From Chanos chanos (Eukaryota; Chordata; Actinopteri; Gonorynchiformes; Chanidae): a DNA stretch of 64,000 bases. The stretch lies in the NCBI RefSeq assembly GCF_902362185.1, contig NC_044498.1:17943565-18007564 (forward strand). The letters are read 5' to 3'. Of this stretch, positions 1 through 13,412 are shown piece after piece. Position 1 is the stretch's first letter, and each line of letters begins with the position of its first letter. Made by a program: the position numbers and the translations under genes. Under the pieces are notes generated by a model that did no database searches, had not been told where the DNA came from, and saw only the letters and a program-made list of their open reading frames with translations.

Positions 1-1940
1 ATGATAATTAAACCAAGAAAGCTGATTATCATTGCACCTCTTAGTGAGCACACACACATCTACTCACAGTCACCACAGAGTGAGCACACTTCAGGAAAAT
101 AGTTCCATGGATCATAGATGATGAGTATGCTTATTGTAAATATGGAGCTTGCAGTGAATGCAAAATAAATACGCGCTCACTTTAGATCACTCAGACAGTC
201 TTCAAAGAGAAGTCTCGCACGCTATTAAGGAAATGTTCACACTGATTTATTTAGTGTCAGTCTGATGTTTCTTAGATCAGTTTTATCATGCAGAGCTCAC
301 ACCCTTTATTGTTTCTTGCTGAATCATTTAGATCATGAGCCCTTATCTGTCTAGTCAGACACACAAATGTGACCTCAGATGTTTCATGCTGTCAGTAAGG
401 CTTGACGATCAGATACAGACACAATAGACTAGCCTGTAAACAAATGCATCTGCCCTCAAGGCTTCAACAGTCACTGATAGAAACACATCCACTGACTCAA
501 CCCTCCTACATCTGCAAACAATTAATAGGCCTTATGACCTTTTTTGTTTTTTTGCATGTGGTGGCAGTTAATTTTAAAAGCGGCACATGTGCTGCAGCAC
601 ACGGAGACAGCAGGAAGTGATGTCACAAGACTGTGCAGGCTGGTAGAAGATGACGATGAGCAATTTTAGTTAGAGTGACGGGAAGTGATGCATGCTTGGC
701 TTATCCTGTTGGACACATGGCCCATGGAGTTGTGACAGATGGAGACATGTTATTGTTTAAAGTGTTGGGCAAGAGCCAACCATTTAAGCTGCTTGCCTAG
801 ACAATATGGCTAAACATGGAACAAAACTGCACACAGGATTATTCAAACTGCCTCCATTCATGTGAATCTTAAAATCTGATAGTTACAATAGTTTGTCTCA
901 TTGTCGGATGTCAGATAAGTGGATGTGTTGAGGGACATTTTATAATGTCAAAGTTCTCGTGAACTAACTTCACTTCTGTAACCACGTGCTAAATTAACCT
1001 GAATAAATTACAGTTTATCCCTATGAATATTTTCTGTATATTCTATAAAAATTGCCCTTTGTAGGGCATGTTTGTTTAACTTGTTTGTTTAACTGCTACA
1101 AGCATATGTGAGACATCTATCAAATGTCTGACCAGGAATAACTTTGTGTCTTAAATATATAGCTACTTTTGTTCAGCTGCTTCCCTGACTTTTGGATCAC
1201 GTAAGAGCCTGTGAAGCTTTGAAATGTCCGCGATAGCAGTTCTCTCTGTGCCTCTGTTCTCTGTGTCACAGCAGGTCAACATGTGTAGTCTATGGCAGCT
1301 CCCTCTCCTTGGTTGGAACCGGAATTCAACACAACTGAGTAATACTGACTGGATTTCAGTTTTGGGCAGAAAAATAACTGTCACAAAACAGTCTGTTTCA
1401 CTATGTACATTCTCACAGTATTGAGCAGAAATAGCCCTCTCCCCATCCTATAGTTGTTTGTATCCCAGATTTTGCCCTGGCAAAAGAAGAATCAGCCCCA
1501 GTAAACCAGACAGTGTTGATCTGTCTCTTCTGTTTCTATGGTGACTATTTGAGTAGGGGGCCCAACTTTTTGGCTCATAGGCAGACACTCTTGGTCTTAC
1601 ATGTGAAATACATGCATACAGTTAAAAGAAGGACATGAACATAGGTAAAAAAAAAAAATGAGAGCACACAGCCTGTGGTCATTTTGAGCTCTGTTGAGTC
1701 CCACATGTGGCAGTTATAAATCCATTCAGTGGAGTACAGTTCAGTTCAGTTCAGGTCAGTTCAGTTGAGTTCAGTGACTGTCTGAGGGGAAAATTATGTA
1801 CAGTGCAGTAAAACATGCCACAAGTCAAACTTATAGATCAAAAGGACAAAGGAAAAAAATGTACTGAAGGGCATCAAGTACCGAGTGCACTGAACACAGA
1901 ATAAATTCAACAATAGAGAATATCATTTGAAGAACAATAT
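1..1940. other. Intergenic, no gene seen
   Basis: No reading frame here resembles a known protein, and codon structure looks random. The stretch is AT-rich non-coding DNA upstream of peli2. The only local structure I see is a short tandem array of the pentamer TTCAG near 1737-1774. Confidence 0.6.
1737..1774. repeat. TTCAG pentamer tandem array
   Basis: About seven slightly diverged copies of the 5-base unit TTCAG run head to tail. This is a simple microsatellite with no sign of function. Confidence 0.7.
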
Positions 1941-1941
1941 G

Positions 1942-1944
1942 TTT

Positions 1945-1976
<32 letters not shown>

Positions 1977-2003
1977 TTTCTTTCTTTCTTTCTTTCTTTC
2001 TTT
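1942..2003. repeat. (TTTC)n microsatellite
   Basis: About fifteen TTTC units with one imperfection. It directly abuts the left target duplication of the hAT-like element that begins at 2012. Confidence 0.9.
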
Positions 2004-2011
2004 GTCACATC

Positions 2012-3293
2012 CAGTGTTGTATAAAGTATCCAACATAGCCATGCTTGAGTGAAAGTATAGATGTCTCTCTGTGAAATGACTCATGTAAAAGGTAAAGTAA
2101 GCCACCAGAGGCCTTCGCTAATAGTAGGTTTTCAATAAGGCCTATCTGATATTGCATGTATTTGAAGTATCACGTACAAGTACATGACATAAATAATGAA
2201 AAAGCAGTAGGAGCTTTCCTTGTTGTTTTTGTGAGTTATGTATGGTAAAAAAAAAAGTCTTTCTTACAAAAAAAAAGAAAAGTCCAGACTGCCATATTTG
2301 TGCCTATCACAGGACGCTGCTTGTTTTTTGTTTTTTTCCCTGCTTTAATACCTAAGTGACTTTTCAAAAATGCCTTGGCTCCCATTAGTCAGCTCAAATA
2401 TGGGTGAAATAACTGCAATTTTGCTAAAAAAAAAAAAAAATAGCACCTAGTAGAATGATCTAAATAAGACTCTGAGCATGGTGGAAATGAAAAACATATC
2501 GTTCATGTAGCAGGAGCTGGTCATAACCATGGTAACCTCGCGGACGCTAATCTAGTCTACAGAAGGATGTAAATTCGCTGAAAATATGAATGATTCACTG
2601 AATGAGGTACTGTGAGTATTTGCGTATTTGTCGTTTTCCGCCCTGATGCAATATTGCGGTAAGTGACAACGGTGTCTGGTTAAACGTGACAGAGTAACAG
2701 TAACCATTTGCTTCTGAAAATGTTGTGAAGTAAAACTGGAAGTTGACAGAAACATTTCTATTCGAGTATATGTAAGGGAAATTTGGAGCCCCCTGTAATG
2801 AGAGTTGCTAATTCTCAGAAGCAACAAACTTCAGATGTGATGAATCATTTTCCTTTATTACATGAGCACAGGAGAAGCACACAGAGGTGAAGTGCAGTTC
2901 TCACTGAGGTTAAGGAGTGCAGAGCTTATCATACAGTGAGGCAAATTTCCAGGGACATGTGTGGGGGTATACAAGATCATTTTTCCCATGGAGCACAGTG
3001 TTCGCTCTGTGTTCGCTCCCAGGTGTTGCAGACAGACAGAGGCCTTGTCTTCACCATAATAAATGCTCATTGTTCTAACACACAGATACATTGTGCAGCA
3101 TATAGTAATTAAGCAAGCACAGGTCCCTATAATATTAATACTGCATCATGACAATAGCCATGAGGTGCATTTTCCCTCTAAAAGTTACAATCATAATGCA
3201 AAGTGATATTTTCCCTGCATATAGTAGAAGTATTCCCCAAATATACTTAAGTATGGTAATTAAGTATTTCTACTTTGTTACCACACACCACTG
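2012..3293. mobile_element. Non-autonomous hAT-like DNA transposon with target duplication
   Basis: The left end starts CAGTGTTGTATAAAGTA and the right end finishes with CTACTTTGTTACCA followed by CACACCACTG. The ends are therefore related inverted termini of the CAGTG...CACTG type, with AAGTA/TACTT subterminal motifs that are common in fish hAT elements. The flanking 8-mers GTCACATC (2004-2011) and ATCACATC (3294-3301) match at seven of eight positions, which fits the 8-bp duplication made by hAT transposases. The interior of about 1.28 kb contains no recognisable transposase, so the copy is non-autonomous. The family name is inferred from termini and duplication length only. Confidence 0.7.
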
Positions 3294-3301
3294 ATCACAT
3301 C

Positions 3302-6013
3302 TGATGGAGATATTCACTTCTAACCTCTCAGCATGGCAGAATATGTGTATGCCTGTGTGTGTGATCTCAGAATCACTGTCAACATTAATTTCCAGGAACC
3401 AGTATTAACAAGACATCTCCCATGTGTGTTGTTACATTAGTAACTCCAAAATGAAACTCATTCAATGCAAATCACTCAGAGAAGAAACATAACTCAACAT
3501 CAGATGCTGGAGTGTATGGGTATGTCAACCATCCAGCCAATGTCCTGCCAACAGAGGAGGAAGAAGAAGCAGAAGAAGTACTTTATTTGTCACACGCACA
3601 CTGATTCTCTGCATTTAACCCATCACTGCCATCACTGCATTTAACCCATCACTGTTCACTGCTCTAGCACACACCCAACAGCAGTGAACACACACTAGAA
3701 GCTAAGAGCAGTGGGTAGCTGCTGCTGGCGCCCAGTGACCAGCTCCAGGAGTTTTGCTGGTGCCTTGGTCTTGCCTTGGTCAAGGTCACTGATAGGAGTA
3801 CTAATGACAGGAGTACTAGGTGTGAAATAACCTTCACATGTCATGCCATATGGTGTGTTCACTTTGAATTCTTTTTAATCCGTTATAACCTATAATCATT
3901 ATCATTCTTTCCTCATGACTGCATGGATACAGAGTCCAAGGAGAGATATTCCTTTTCAGATGTTCATTGTTTAAGGTACCTATTTCAAAACGGGAGAGAG
4001 AGAACTGTGGGAGGCTCTCAGAGAGATCAGTTACACTCCTGCAGGCTCAGCTGGCAATATAACCAATTAATTTTCAGTTCAATCTTTCTCAAGCCTTATT
4101 TTAGGAGGAACACAGGAATGTGAAATACACTTTAAGAACTTACACGTTAAGAGAGCCTTGTGAACCACTCTAGGTGGGCAAGTAGTGCATAACGAGTTGC
4201 TGAGAAGTGATTTGAATGGACTCTGATTTCCAAACACGTAGGATGTGTCATGTTAGTAGTCAAAGATTTAAACCCTGTTACTCCAAATTTCCATCCAATG
4301 GAGTGATGGGATACTTAATGGCCATTATTCTTATACAGAACTATGAAGGCACCAGCGCCACTCTCAGATTTTTTTTATCACTTATCTGGTTTCTTTTGCA
4401 GAAAAGACATTTATCTCCCTCAGAGAACTGGCAGAGGCAGAGAACTAAAAAGCCAGGCTTGACAACAGACAATCTTTCCCAGGGCAGATTGATACAATTA
4501 CAGAGTTCAAGGTAAAGGATGAAAACTATATTCCAACACTGAATCAACATTCCTAGTGTTTCAACAGTGGCTTAAAGCAGCAGCTCTCTAGTTTTCAGTG
4601 TGAGGTACCTACCCACTGAGCCACTGCCATCTTCCCCATCCATAAACATGCCTCACCCAATTCTCTGCCATTTCAGATGATAAGTTACCCATATCTTGTT
4701 CCAACTCTGTCACACTTACATTGAAATTTGGGGATGACTGTTAAAAATGACCAGAACTGAAACATATCCTCATCCTGCCCTGCCCAATGCTACTTCCTGT
4801 CCTTCACTCTCTATTTCAAGGAACTGTGCAGACATTTGAGTTGGCCTAGTGGGTCATGTGGATGATGTAGAAATTCTAAAATAGTACATTTTAATTTTAC
4901 CGCATGTGAAGGAACTGCTGAGTGGGATAAGGTTCACAGGTCCTCTGTAGGATTAGGTTCTCAGTGCCTTTAAAATCCCACCCACCAATTTATCCACTTC
5001 AGGGTTTGGAAAATGTCATTTATAACCCTACAAAAACATATGTATTGGTTTTATCTCCACATCTAGTTTGTGGTTGAAAAAAACGTAGGTACCTTGTCCT
5101 CTGTACAAAGATATTGTAGTGTCCCAAGCATATTAGCTGATGCATCAGAAAATGATCTGATTCGGTTTGATTTTGATTTTAATTGTTTTAACCTTTAAAT
5201 AAGACACATACATATATATCTCTCCAGCAAGATAAAAATGATTGTTATTAAAATTATTATTTTAATATTTAGCCATCATTTCATTTCCAGTAAATGAGCA
5301 CTCTCAAAGCAATTTGAAATTAGGCACACGACTAGATTTTTTTTAAATAATAATAATAATTTCAAAAAGGCACTTTACGGCGACCATGAAGAAATAAGTC
5401 GTACGATATCATATGGCGAAATGATTTCTTTTATTTAATTCTATGCTTATTATATTAACTCTATCTTCGACGGCTTCCTTAGTGTTCTAAACTGACGTAA
5501 TGGTCATAGTCAAGCTCGCGTCTAGAAGATTTCATTCAGTGGCAATGAGAGGGGTGCGTACGACAAAACTACAAAAAAAATACGAAATGAAACAGTCGTT
5601 AACCTCCGTTATCACGGGCTATATATGTATAACTGTTGTACATGAACGAATAAATTTACCAGTGGTAACATATAAAATTAAACGTGGGCATATGGTTTGA
5701 ATCAAATTCCTACTCACCCCCTTCAATTATAGTATGAACTGCTACACTGTAAAGTGTTTTTTTATCCTCTGCTGCTGAGTGGGAACTGGTCCCGAATTAT
5801 CTGTCTCGAATTTTATCTCGTTCAGTTGTTCAAAGCCAAGAAATGCACCAAGAGAAATCAACCAGTAGTAATTTGGTGTAATTTGCTTTTTAATTGAACG
5901 CTTTTAAGTCACATTGCAACAGAGGCCAATTCAAGTTACTTGAGAGAAAGGTTGGTCTTGTCGTGTGTAAGGATTGCTGTGGAAAGCGAACTAAAGCGAC
6001 GGTTCCCAGTCCC
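3302..6013. other. Intergenic / peli2 upstream region
   Basis: No protein-coding signal was recognised. A repeat-like patch lies at 3566-3735 and is listed separately. The stretch from about 5380 to 6013 is richer in CpG than its surroundings and leads into the first coding exon of peli2, so it may include that gene's promoter and 5' UTR. I could not place a TATA box or a transcription start with confidence. Confidence 0.45.
3566..3735. repeat. Teleost interspersed repeat fragment
   Basis: The text runs from GTACTTTATTTGTCAC through CTGCATTTAACCCATCAC (present twice, about 23 bases apart) to GAGCAGTGGGTAGCTGCTGC. Phrases of this kind recur at many unrelated loci in fish genomes, so I call it a dispersed repeat. 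The internal doubling of the CATTTAACCCATCACTG phrase looks like a local duplication. I cannot assign the family. Confidence 0.45.
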
Positions 6014-9000
6014 ATGTTGTCTCCGAACCAGGACGAACATGCCCACTCTAAAGATCCGGTGAAGTACGGCGAATTGGTCATACTTGGGTGAGTATGGATA
6101 TGATTCGATGAAATAAGGTGACGTTAAACTGGTTGTAGTAAGTGGAGGAAGACTGGAGTGTAGCTGTACATGAAGCAGTGTGTAGCTACCTACTTAAAGT
6201 GTCCTCATTGCTCCCTGGCGTGATGTTTCTCGTGTCGTGATATTTGTTTATTAATGACACGTAATTTTGTAGTTTCCTCACATTGTAATTAATCAATATG
6301 ATTTTCCCTCCATTTTCATAGTACAAGTATGAAACGTAATAATATGTCTAACTTCACGTCATTTCACTCCACATCACAGTCCATGCTACACCAGATCTCT
6401 AAGCTCATGTGTGAGTAATAGTGTAAAATTAACACAGCCCAGTGGCAGGCTACTATCATGCAGCATATTGCAGTTCCTGGGTTCTTCTGTGCGCCTTCTG
6501 TCCGTTCATGATTTTTTAAAGATTTAGTTTAGGACTAATGCTGTCTCCGTTTATGTTCTAGAGAGGTATTAAAGTATAATTCGTTCTGAAAGCCTCATCC
6601 ACCCCCCGGCATGCCTTGCGTTGTGTGCCGGTTTACCTGCCAGATAGCCTTGACCATGTGTAGCAGTACATGTGTGTCTGGGTTGAAGTGGTAATCAGCA
6701 GCTAATCTGCATTCCCTGGCTAGATTAGAACGGTGGAATAGCCAACTGGGTAATCTCAGTGTAATGGTGCTGTTCATTCAGATGATGCCGGTCAGTTCTT
6801 TTCCTTTTTAGATGCCAGGTTTTATGAAACATATGCACATGTGCCCATCATCATGTTGATGGACTGTCATGCTCTTGTATGGGTGATTCACCAGCTATAT
6901 TTCACTTAGCAACAGTCTTCACTTTGGTAGGTCAGCATGAAAGCTCAGGAGAGGAAAAGGAATTTGAATATTTCATTGTGTGTGTGTGTGTGTGTGTGTA
7001 TTGTGTGTGTGTTTGGGGAGGCAGGTTCTGCTGCATCTCTCTTTGTGTTGCCTGACTGTGCAATGCTGAACTGGCACATTGACCACCATGGACACAGTCA
7101 TCACTGCTGCACCAGTATTCCCTGCAAACCAGGCAGACTTTTTTTTTTCTTACAAAGCTGACTCAAGCAACTCAAGAGCACATATGTAGGAATGGCACAC
7201 GTATCAGAGAGTCAATACAGTGTCTGCATGTTCAACACCTCCACTAAAATGGTTGTCTGTACAACCTGTCATTTTGTTACCGCAGCAGCACAAATGTAGT
7301 TGCGGTTTCCCCGAAGATCTCATGCTATTTGGCGATTGGAGACAGGGAAGTTCCCTAAGCTAATAAATAGTCAAATAAAAACAACAAATGGCATTATTTT
7401 ACGCATTATCTCTAAACAATATCAGCGATGTCAGATAGCAGCAGTTTGCACTGCTGACCTGTGGAATTGGCCTCGTATTAAAATGAGTAGATCTGAGGCC
7501 TTTTCATAGACAGCTCTGGAGAGGGGCTATTTTTTGTAAGTAAGTTCTCCGTGATTGCACAAACACACTGTGAACAGTGAGCAGTGAATTTCTACTGCGG
7601 TGAAATCTATTAATAATGCCTTTCATTGTTTTAGACTAAGACGTAGGTTTGAATTATGATCCAGTTAGGGTAGTCAGCGGTCAGTTTTGTCCTTAGTCAT
7701 AAGTAGGCCTAGATCTTTCAATACTGAGTTTTCATAGACTTACATAAACATTTTATAACATCTCAGTCCCCAAAACAAAAAATGTAAGAATGGGCTCAGA
7801 AGATTACATTTGGTAAGAGAACAGTAGAATTATAGTTATGCCCATTAAATGAATTCATTCTTTAGAGTAATAACTGGTTGAAGATTGTCAACTTTGGTCT
7901 TACAGAGATATTATTGTGGATTCTGACAAATTTATTGCATATCCTGCTATATCCTTTAATGCAAAGTCATCCTGCAAATAAATTTGCAATGACTATGGCT
8001 GTGCGTACTTATTGAAGCTATTAAGCTATTTGCCTGGCAGCCTGAATGGCTCCAGCGATAGATGAGCTAAAATAGACAAAAGATGGCAGCTGTGACAAGT
8101 GCCTTCTCTCAGTCAATTGGAGTGTCAAGTATGTGTGCCTTTCTTTAACTGAAGTGGGGAAGGGGGGTATTTTTTTGGTAGTTAAAGCATAATCTATGGG
8201 TGAAGTGTTTTATAATTGAAATAAGATTTGAACCAAAGCCAAAATTTGTGGACAGAATAAAACTGCCCACATATAGCCCAGCTAAAAACCTGTTGTATGC
8301 CTGCTCAACATCCAGGTGAGATATGTAGTAATGATTGGATTATCCTCCATTGCACTTTGCACACTGTGCAGTAGAGAATATGCTCGGCCTTTGATAAAGA
8401 TACTGCATCGGGCAGTATAGCAAGGCATGTTGGCCCTACCATTAAGTTTTGTTTTTGAACATTCTCTGATGCTCTAATTTCCACTTGCAGATCATTTAAA
8501 AAAAAGTATTCCTATCCCTTCCAAGCTGATAAGAGAGCAAAATGCAAAAGCTTCTTAATGACACATTTAATTATATCCTAAAGATTCTGTTGGTCGATAA
8601 AATGATCAGTAATAGGATGAAGAAAGGTTGGTCTTATGTTTTCAGACACCAAAAGAGACTTGGATAGTCATGATGTTTGTAGACCATGTAGTGGCTATTA
8701 TTTCTGCCAGGGGGTATAATTTTACAGTATTTATTCCGAAAGCAGTGGACGTCACAGATTTGTGGGAAAAGTTTTTAATAAGGGCAGTGAATATTTTAAT
8801 AGTTTAAAATAGGGTATGTGCAAAACTCTTGGGGATGATTTTGAAAATGCAGACTCAGCCTAGTTTAGGACTAAAGAGATTTTTGGTGGTGAGTACATTA
8901 AGAGAGAAATTAAATCCATAACTAGACCTGATCTGTGTCACGAACACTAGCGCACTCGAAGACGTTGTGTAGACTGACCAGACTCCTGACTGGCTGGTAA

Positions 9001-12000
9001 TCTAATGTGTGTACATCCCACTTATAAAGGAGGCATCCAGAACAGTAGCCCAGTGGAAACAATTAGGTATTTAACACATGGATGTCATTGGCTTGTAGCC
9101 AGTTAGGTAATGTTATGCACGTCTGTCATTGGCTCGTAGCCACACATCTGACAAGTAGAGTAAGCCTATAATCACTGTTACCATTAATGATAGTGCATTT
9201 CACATGGTATTGCTTCAAAAATATGCAGAGGTTGTGTGAAACATCTTACATCACAGGCTCAGGGAGACATAAGTATCCAATGAGAATCTGTTTTATTTTT
9301 TTGTTTTGTTTTTTTCCAGAAAAGCTCTTTGATTTGATCTATCCCTAATCTATCCCTACGTCACCCAGAACAGAGATGCGTCACACTTTTAAAATATACC
9401 ATGAAAAATGCCCAGTGATTGTAAAAGACAATTTAACAACAGCTCTTTAACAGTGTATGTGACATACAGACCTTGTGTAAAGTTAAATAGAGATAGACAT
9501 TGCTCCACATCCGGTTCCCTCATTGGAGTATAGTCTGACTCTTCAATTTATGCCCGCTCTCCAATAAGATTTGATTTGTAAGATTTTCTCCACAGCATAA
9601 CAACACATGAACTTATTCCCAGGTAGTTCCTGGAGTTGAGTGAAATGGCTGAAGTGGTTGAATAACCCTTACCTTTTGTTTAGGGATTGTGTGTGTTATG
9701 TTTTTTTCTCCTGCTGTTGTCCAGGTATAATGGCTCTCTCCCTGGCGGAGACCGGGGTCGTAAGAAGAGTCGTTTTGCCCTGTACAGAAGAGCCAAGGCT
9801 AATGGAGTCAAACCCAGTACTGTCCACATCCTTAGCAACCCACAGGACAGCAAGGTGTGTGTGTGTGTGTTTCCTCAGTTTGGCAGGACCATTCAAGCAG
9901 TATGGAGCAAAGTTTAAGTTTAGCTTATATTGTTGCCAGACTATCATCAGCATGTCTGAATGTATGCTTTTTAAAAATGTGTGTATTTTCAAGACCCCAG
10001 AACTACCATGTCATATTGAAGCGGAGGATTTGTTGGTGTTTTTCAGGCAGTGAACAGCCGGGGGCAGCATAGTATCTCCTTCACTCTGTCCAGAAACCAG
10101 ACGGTGGTGGTGGAATATTGCCATGATGAGGACACTGATATGTTCCAAGTGTGTAAATAGTGTTGTTTACAGCTATAACAAAGAATGACAATATCAAGGC
10201 AGTCATTTTAAGAGAACGATGATAACTTCAGCCAAGTTTTCTGAGATTAACACTTAGGGAACACAACTGGACAGCCCCAGAGAAAATACAGGGGGTTTAA
10301 ATGAATGTAATTCCATAATTACAGGTGTAGTCATTAAGTAACAGAGGTTAAGATAGTGTATTTAACATTTTGGAAGGAAGCGTTTTCTCTCTCTCTGTTT
10401 TCTCTGTTAAAGAATGTGGTCTTCTGCCCCAGATCGGTCGCTCCACCGAGAGCCCCATTGACTTTGTGGTGACAGACACAGCAGGAGGGTCAAAAGAAAG
10501 TGAACACTCGTCTTCCTCCCCCAGCACCATTTCCCGCTTCGCCTGCAGGCTGGTCTGTCAACGCAACCCCCCCTACACCGCTCGCATCTATGCAGCTGGC
10601 TTCGACTCCTCCAAAAACATCTTCCTCGGGGTGCGTCCTAAAACGAGACTGAGACCGTCTGTGCATTGCCTGTGCCTCTGCAGAAGTCGAGCTGAATGAT
10701 CACAGACGCTTACCTCATTTTATTTATATACTTGTGAACCTCTTTTGCTGATGCACCAAGTAATTTGTTTGTTTAGATCATTTTTCCTCGTTTTTTTCCC
10801 CCCTTTTAGGAAAAAGCAACCAAATGGAAGAATCCAGATGGTCACATGGACGGGCTCACTACCAATGGGGTGCTGGTGATGCACCCTCAAGGCTTCCCAG
10901 AAGAGTCCAAACAAGGCACGTGGAGGGAGATCTCTGTGTGTGGGGATGTGTACACTCTGAGGGAGACCAGGTCTGGCCCCATCCGTGGACAGCTGGTTAG
11001 TATCAGTATATGTTGCTGACACACTGCAGTATGTCTAGCAACAACTACGCAGGTGTGAAGGTCCAGAATATTTATTTTCTTTCTCAAGAACGCGTCCATA
11101 TACTCTGAACGACCACTTACATCCCAGTAACTAAATCTGTTTGCCTGAATAGGAATGAACATAGGAACATAAGGCTGTAATGTGTCAACACTGAAGTGTG
11201 ACTTTGCACCAAAAACAATGCTGTAAATGATCTCAGTAGCATTAACATTGTAAACATCATATTTACCCATCCCAAACTGAGAGACTGCTGAAGACTGTCA
11301 TCAGCAGATTTCACTTAGATAAAACTGACACTATGACAGACGTACTGACTCAGAGACCTAATTATGCATGTGCAGGCACTTTTAAAGACTGAATGTTTAA
11401 GTGTGAGTGTGTGTGCGCTTATGTGTGTGTGCGCGTGTGTTTGTGTGTCTGTGCGCGTGTGTTTGTGTGTGCGTGCATGTGTTTTTGTGTGCGTGTGTGT
11501 GTGCGTGCGTGTGTGCGTGCGTGTGCGTGTGTGTGCAGTATATGTACAGTATGTGAAGTATAAGTGAATGCAGCACTGATGTGAATGTTGATAGTGGCAC
11601 AGAGACTGATAATATATCGCTCACTTTTATGCTTGGGTGGAGAATATAAATGAGTGTTTGTATGCGTTGTTGTATGTGGGTGTGTATTGTGTGGGTTTTG
11701 TAGCAATAGGGTGATTCACATGATAATACATTGTTCAAGAAACAATGTTTTGTTTAAACTGCTAACACAATCTTATGATATTTGCACTCAAGTACAGATC
11801 CATCCCCTTATCAACCATGCTCCTTTTTGTGAAACTACAAATTTTACCCCGTTTCAGTCTCTCTGGATTCATAACTCTTATCACTCTTCTCATTTCTAAA
11901 TGTGTTTCTTACATTAATGAACTGTGACAGCAACAGAGAGCTACAATTCAGGGTGCCAGTTACCTCAAAATATTCTGTTAAGGCAGAACTTAACTGCTTT

Positions 12001-12681
12001 CACAGTTCTTTGTCATTTTACTTGAATCATACCTGTACATGTGGTTCTGTGGTATTTATGTTGCGTTGGGTGTGTTGACAGGCTCGTGGGGAGAGCAGTG
12101 CCCTGCAGGACGGCTCTCTGGTGGACCTGTGTGGTGCCACGCTGCTGTGGCGTACGGCTGAGGGTTTGCTGCAAGCGCCCACCCTGCGTCACCTTGACGC
12201 CCTGCGTCTGGAGCTGAACGCCGCCCGTCCCCAGTGTCCCGTTGGCCTGAGCACGCTGGCATTCCCCAGTCTGCCACGCAGCCACAGTTTAGAAGAGCGC
12301 CAGCCCTGGGCGTACCTCGCCTGCGGGCACGTCCACGGCAGACACGACTGGGGCCAACGCCCCGAACGCCACCGGGACCGACAGGAGGGGGCCAGCGGGA
12401 GCTCGGGCGGGCGCAGGGAGTGCCCCCTGTGCCGGTCTGTGGGTCCGTACGTCCCCCTGTGGCTGGGCTGTGAGCCGGCGTTCTACGTGGACGCGGGCAC
12501 TCCCACTCACGCGTTTGTGCCCTGCGGTCACGTGTGCTCGGAGAGGACAGTCAAGTACTGGGCAGAAACATCGCTGCCCCATGGAACGCACACCTTCCGC
12601 CCTGCCTGTCCCTTTTGCTCTGCACCTCTGAGTGGGACCCCGGGTTGGGTTCGCCTCATTTTCCAAGGACCAATAGACTGA
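6014..12681 (+). CDS. peli2: Pellino E3 ubiquitin ligase (peli2-like), six coding exons
   Basis: Coding exons are 6014-6087, 9725-9854, 10047-10148, 10433-10630, 10810-10995 and 12082-12681. All junctions are GT-AG and the phases join to give 429 residues, against about 420 in mammals. Pellinos are scaffold E3 ligases that bind phosphorylated IRAK kinases in Toll/IL-1 receptor signalling in the cytosol. The first ~275 residues form the FHA-type domain, with the family phrases PVKYGEL, ANGVKPSTVH, GRSTESPIDFVVTDT and KWKNPDGHMDGLTTNG. The RING-like end has CGHVHG (from residue 311), CPLC (344), CGHVCS (378) and CPFC (406), and finishes RLIFQGPID. VCGDVYTLRETRS and NPDGHMDG favour paralogue 2 over 1 or 3. 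Oddities: about 11 extra residues between HDWG and CPLC, and a very GC-rich last exon. The start is the first in-frame ATG, and the peptide aligns with the usual M-x-SP N terminus. Confidence 0.93.
6977..7013. repeat. (TG)n microsatellite in peli2 intron 1
   Basis: An interrupted TG dinucleotide array inside the 3.6-kb first intron. Confidence 0.85.
11401..11536. repeat. GT-rich simple repeat in peli2 intron 5
   Basis: About 135 bases of alternating GT with GC interruptions. Alternating purine-pyrimidine tracts of this length can adopt Z-DNA in vitro, but nothing here shows that it matters. Confidence 0.85.
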
Positions 12682-13346
12682 GTGGGTGGCCATAGATGGA
12701 GAGGAGGTGGGGTTTTTCCTCCAGAGGCTGTACTGACGTCAAACCTTTACTCAAAGGCTGATTACGTGAGCGTGTGTGTGTGTGTCTGTTTGTCTGTCTG
12801 TCTGTGTGTGTACTGAATACTTCAGTGTTTGAGCCAAGAAAGCTACAGTATTATCAGTCCTCAAAACTCTAGAAGTTTTACTCTTTGGAGAAGCTGTCTC
12901 TTACCAAACACAAATACATGGACATGCTTAGAATGAACTGTAATGATCCAACGATGATCACGGTGATAATGCACAGAACATGTTTAGTATAATACAAATG
13001 CAAGCAAGCAAGCAGAATGAAAGATTAAGAGACTTACCACAAATTGGAACAGAAGAGAAACTGAAAATAGATTGTTTGCTTAAGATAATATTGAACAGTT
13101 AAATTATGCTGTTAGGCAAGTTTACGAGTCTAACTTGTGTATAGCCAGGGTGATATCTAACATCTCTCCTCTCTCCATTCTCTTTGCTTATAGAGAAGGG
13201 CCCAAAAATAGAAACAGTGCCAATGGGTCAGGAGTCCATGTACATTGTTGAGGGGAAGTGTCTGTCTTCTTTTGTAATCTTTTACCTTAAAAGTTGGTAG
13301 TGTAGAGTTCTAGTTCTGCTCATCTGAAGTGTTTTTTGGGAAGAGA

Positions 13347-13385
<39 letters not shown>

Positions 13386-13412
13386 TCACACACACACACA
13401 CACACACACACA
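13347..13412. repeat. (CT)n followed by (CA)n microsatellite
   Basis: A CT array to about 13380 passes directly into a CA array. This is a common compound microsatellite form in fish. Confidence 0.9.

Noticed and set aside
2552-3091. Two minus-strand frames of 77-91 codons inside the hAT-like element
   Set aside because: No transposase motif or other family resemblance; they appear to be chance frames.
5894-6013. In-frame extension of peli2 exon 1 to the left by 40 codons
   Set aside because: It contains no ATG (only TTG at 5894), and the peptide from 6014 already aligns with the normal Pellino N terminus.
12013-12693. Long open frames on the minus strand and in other plus frames over peli2 exon 6
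   Set aside because: They mirror a GC-rich coding exon with few stop codons; none resembles a protein family.
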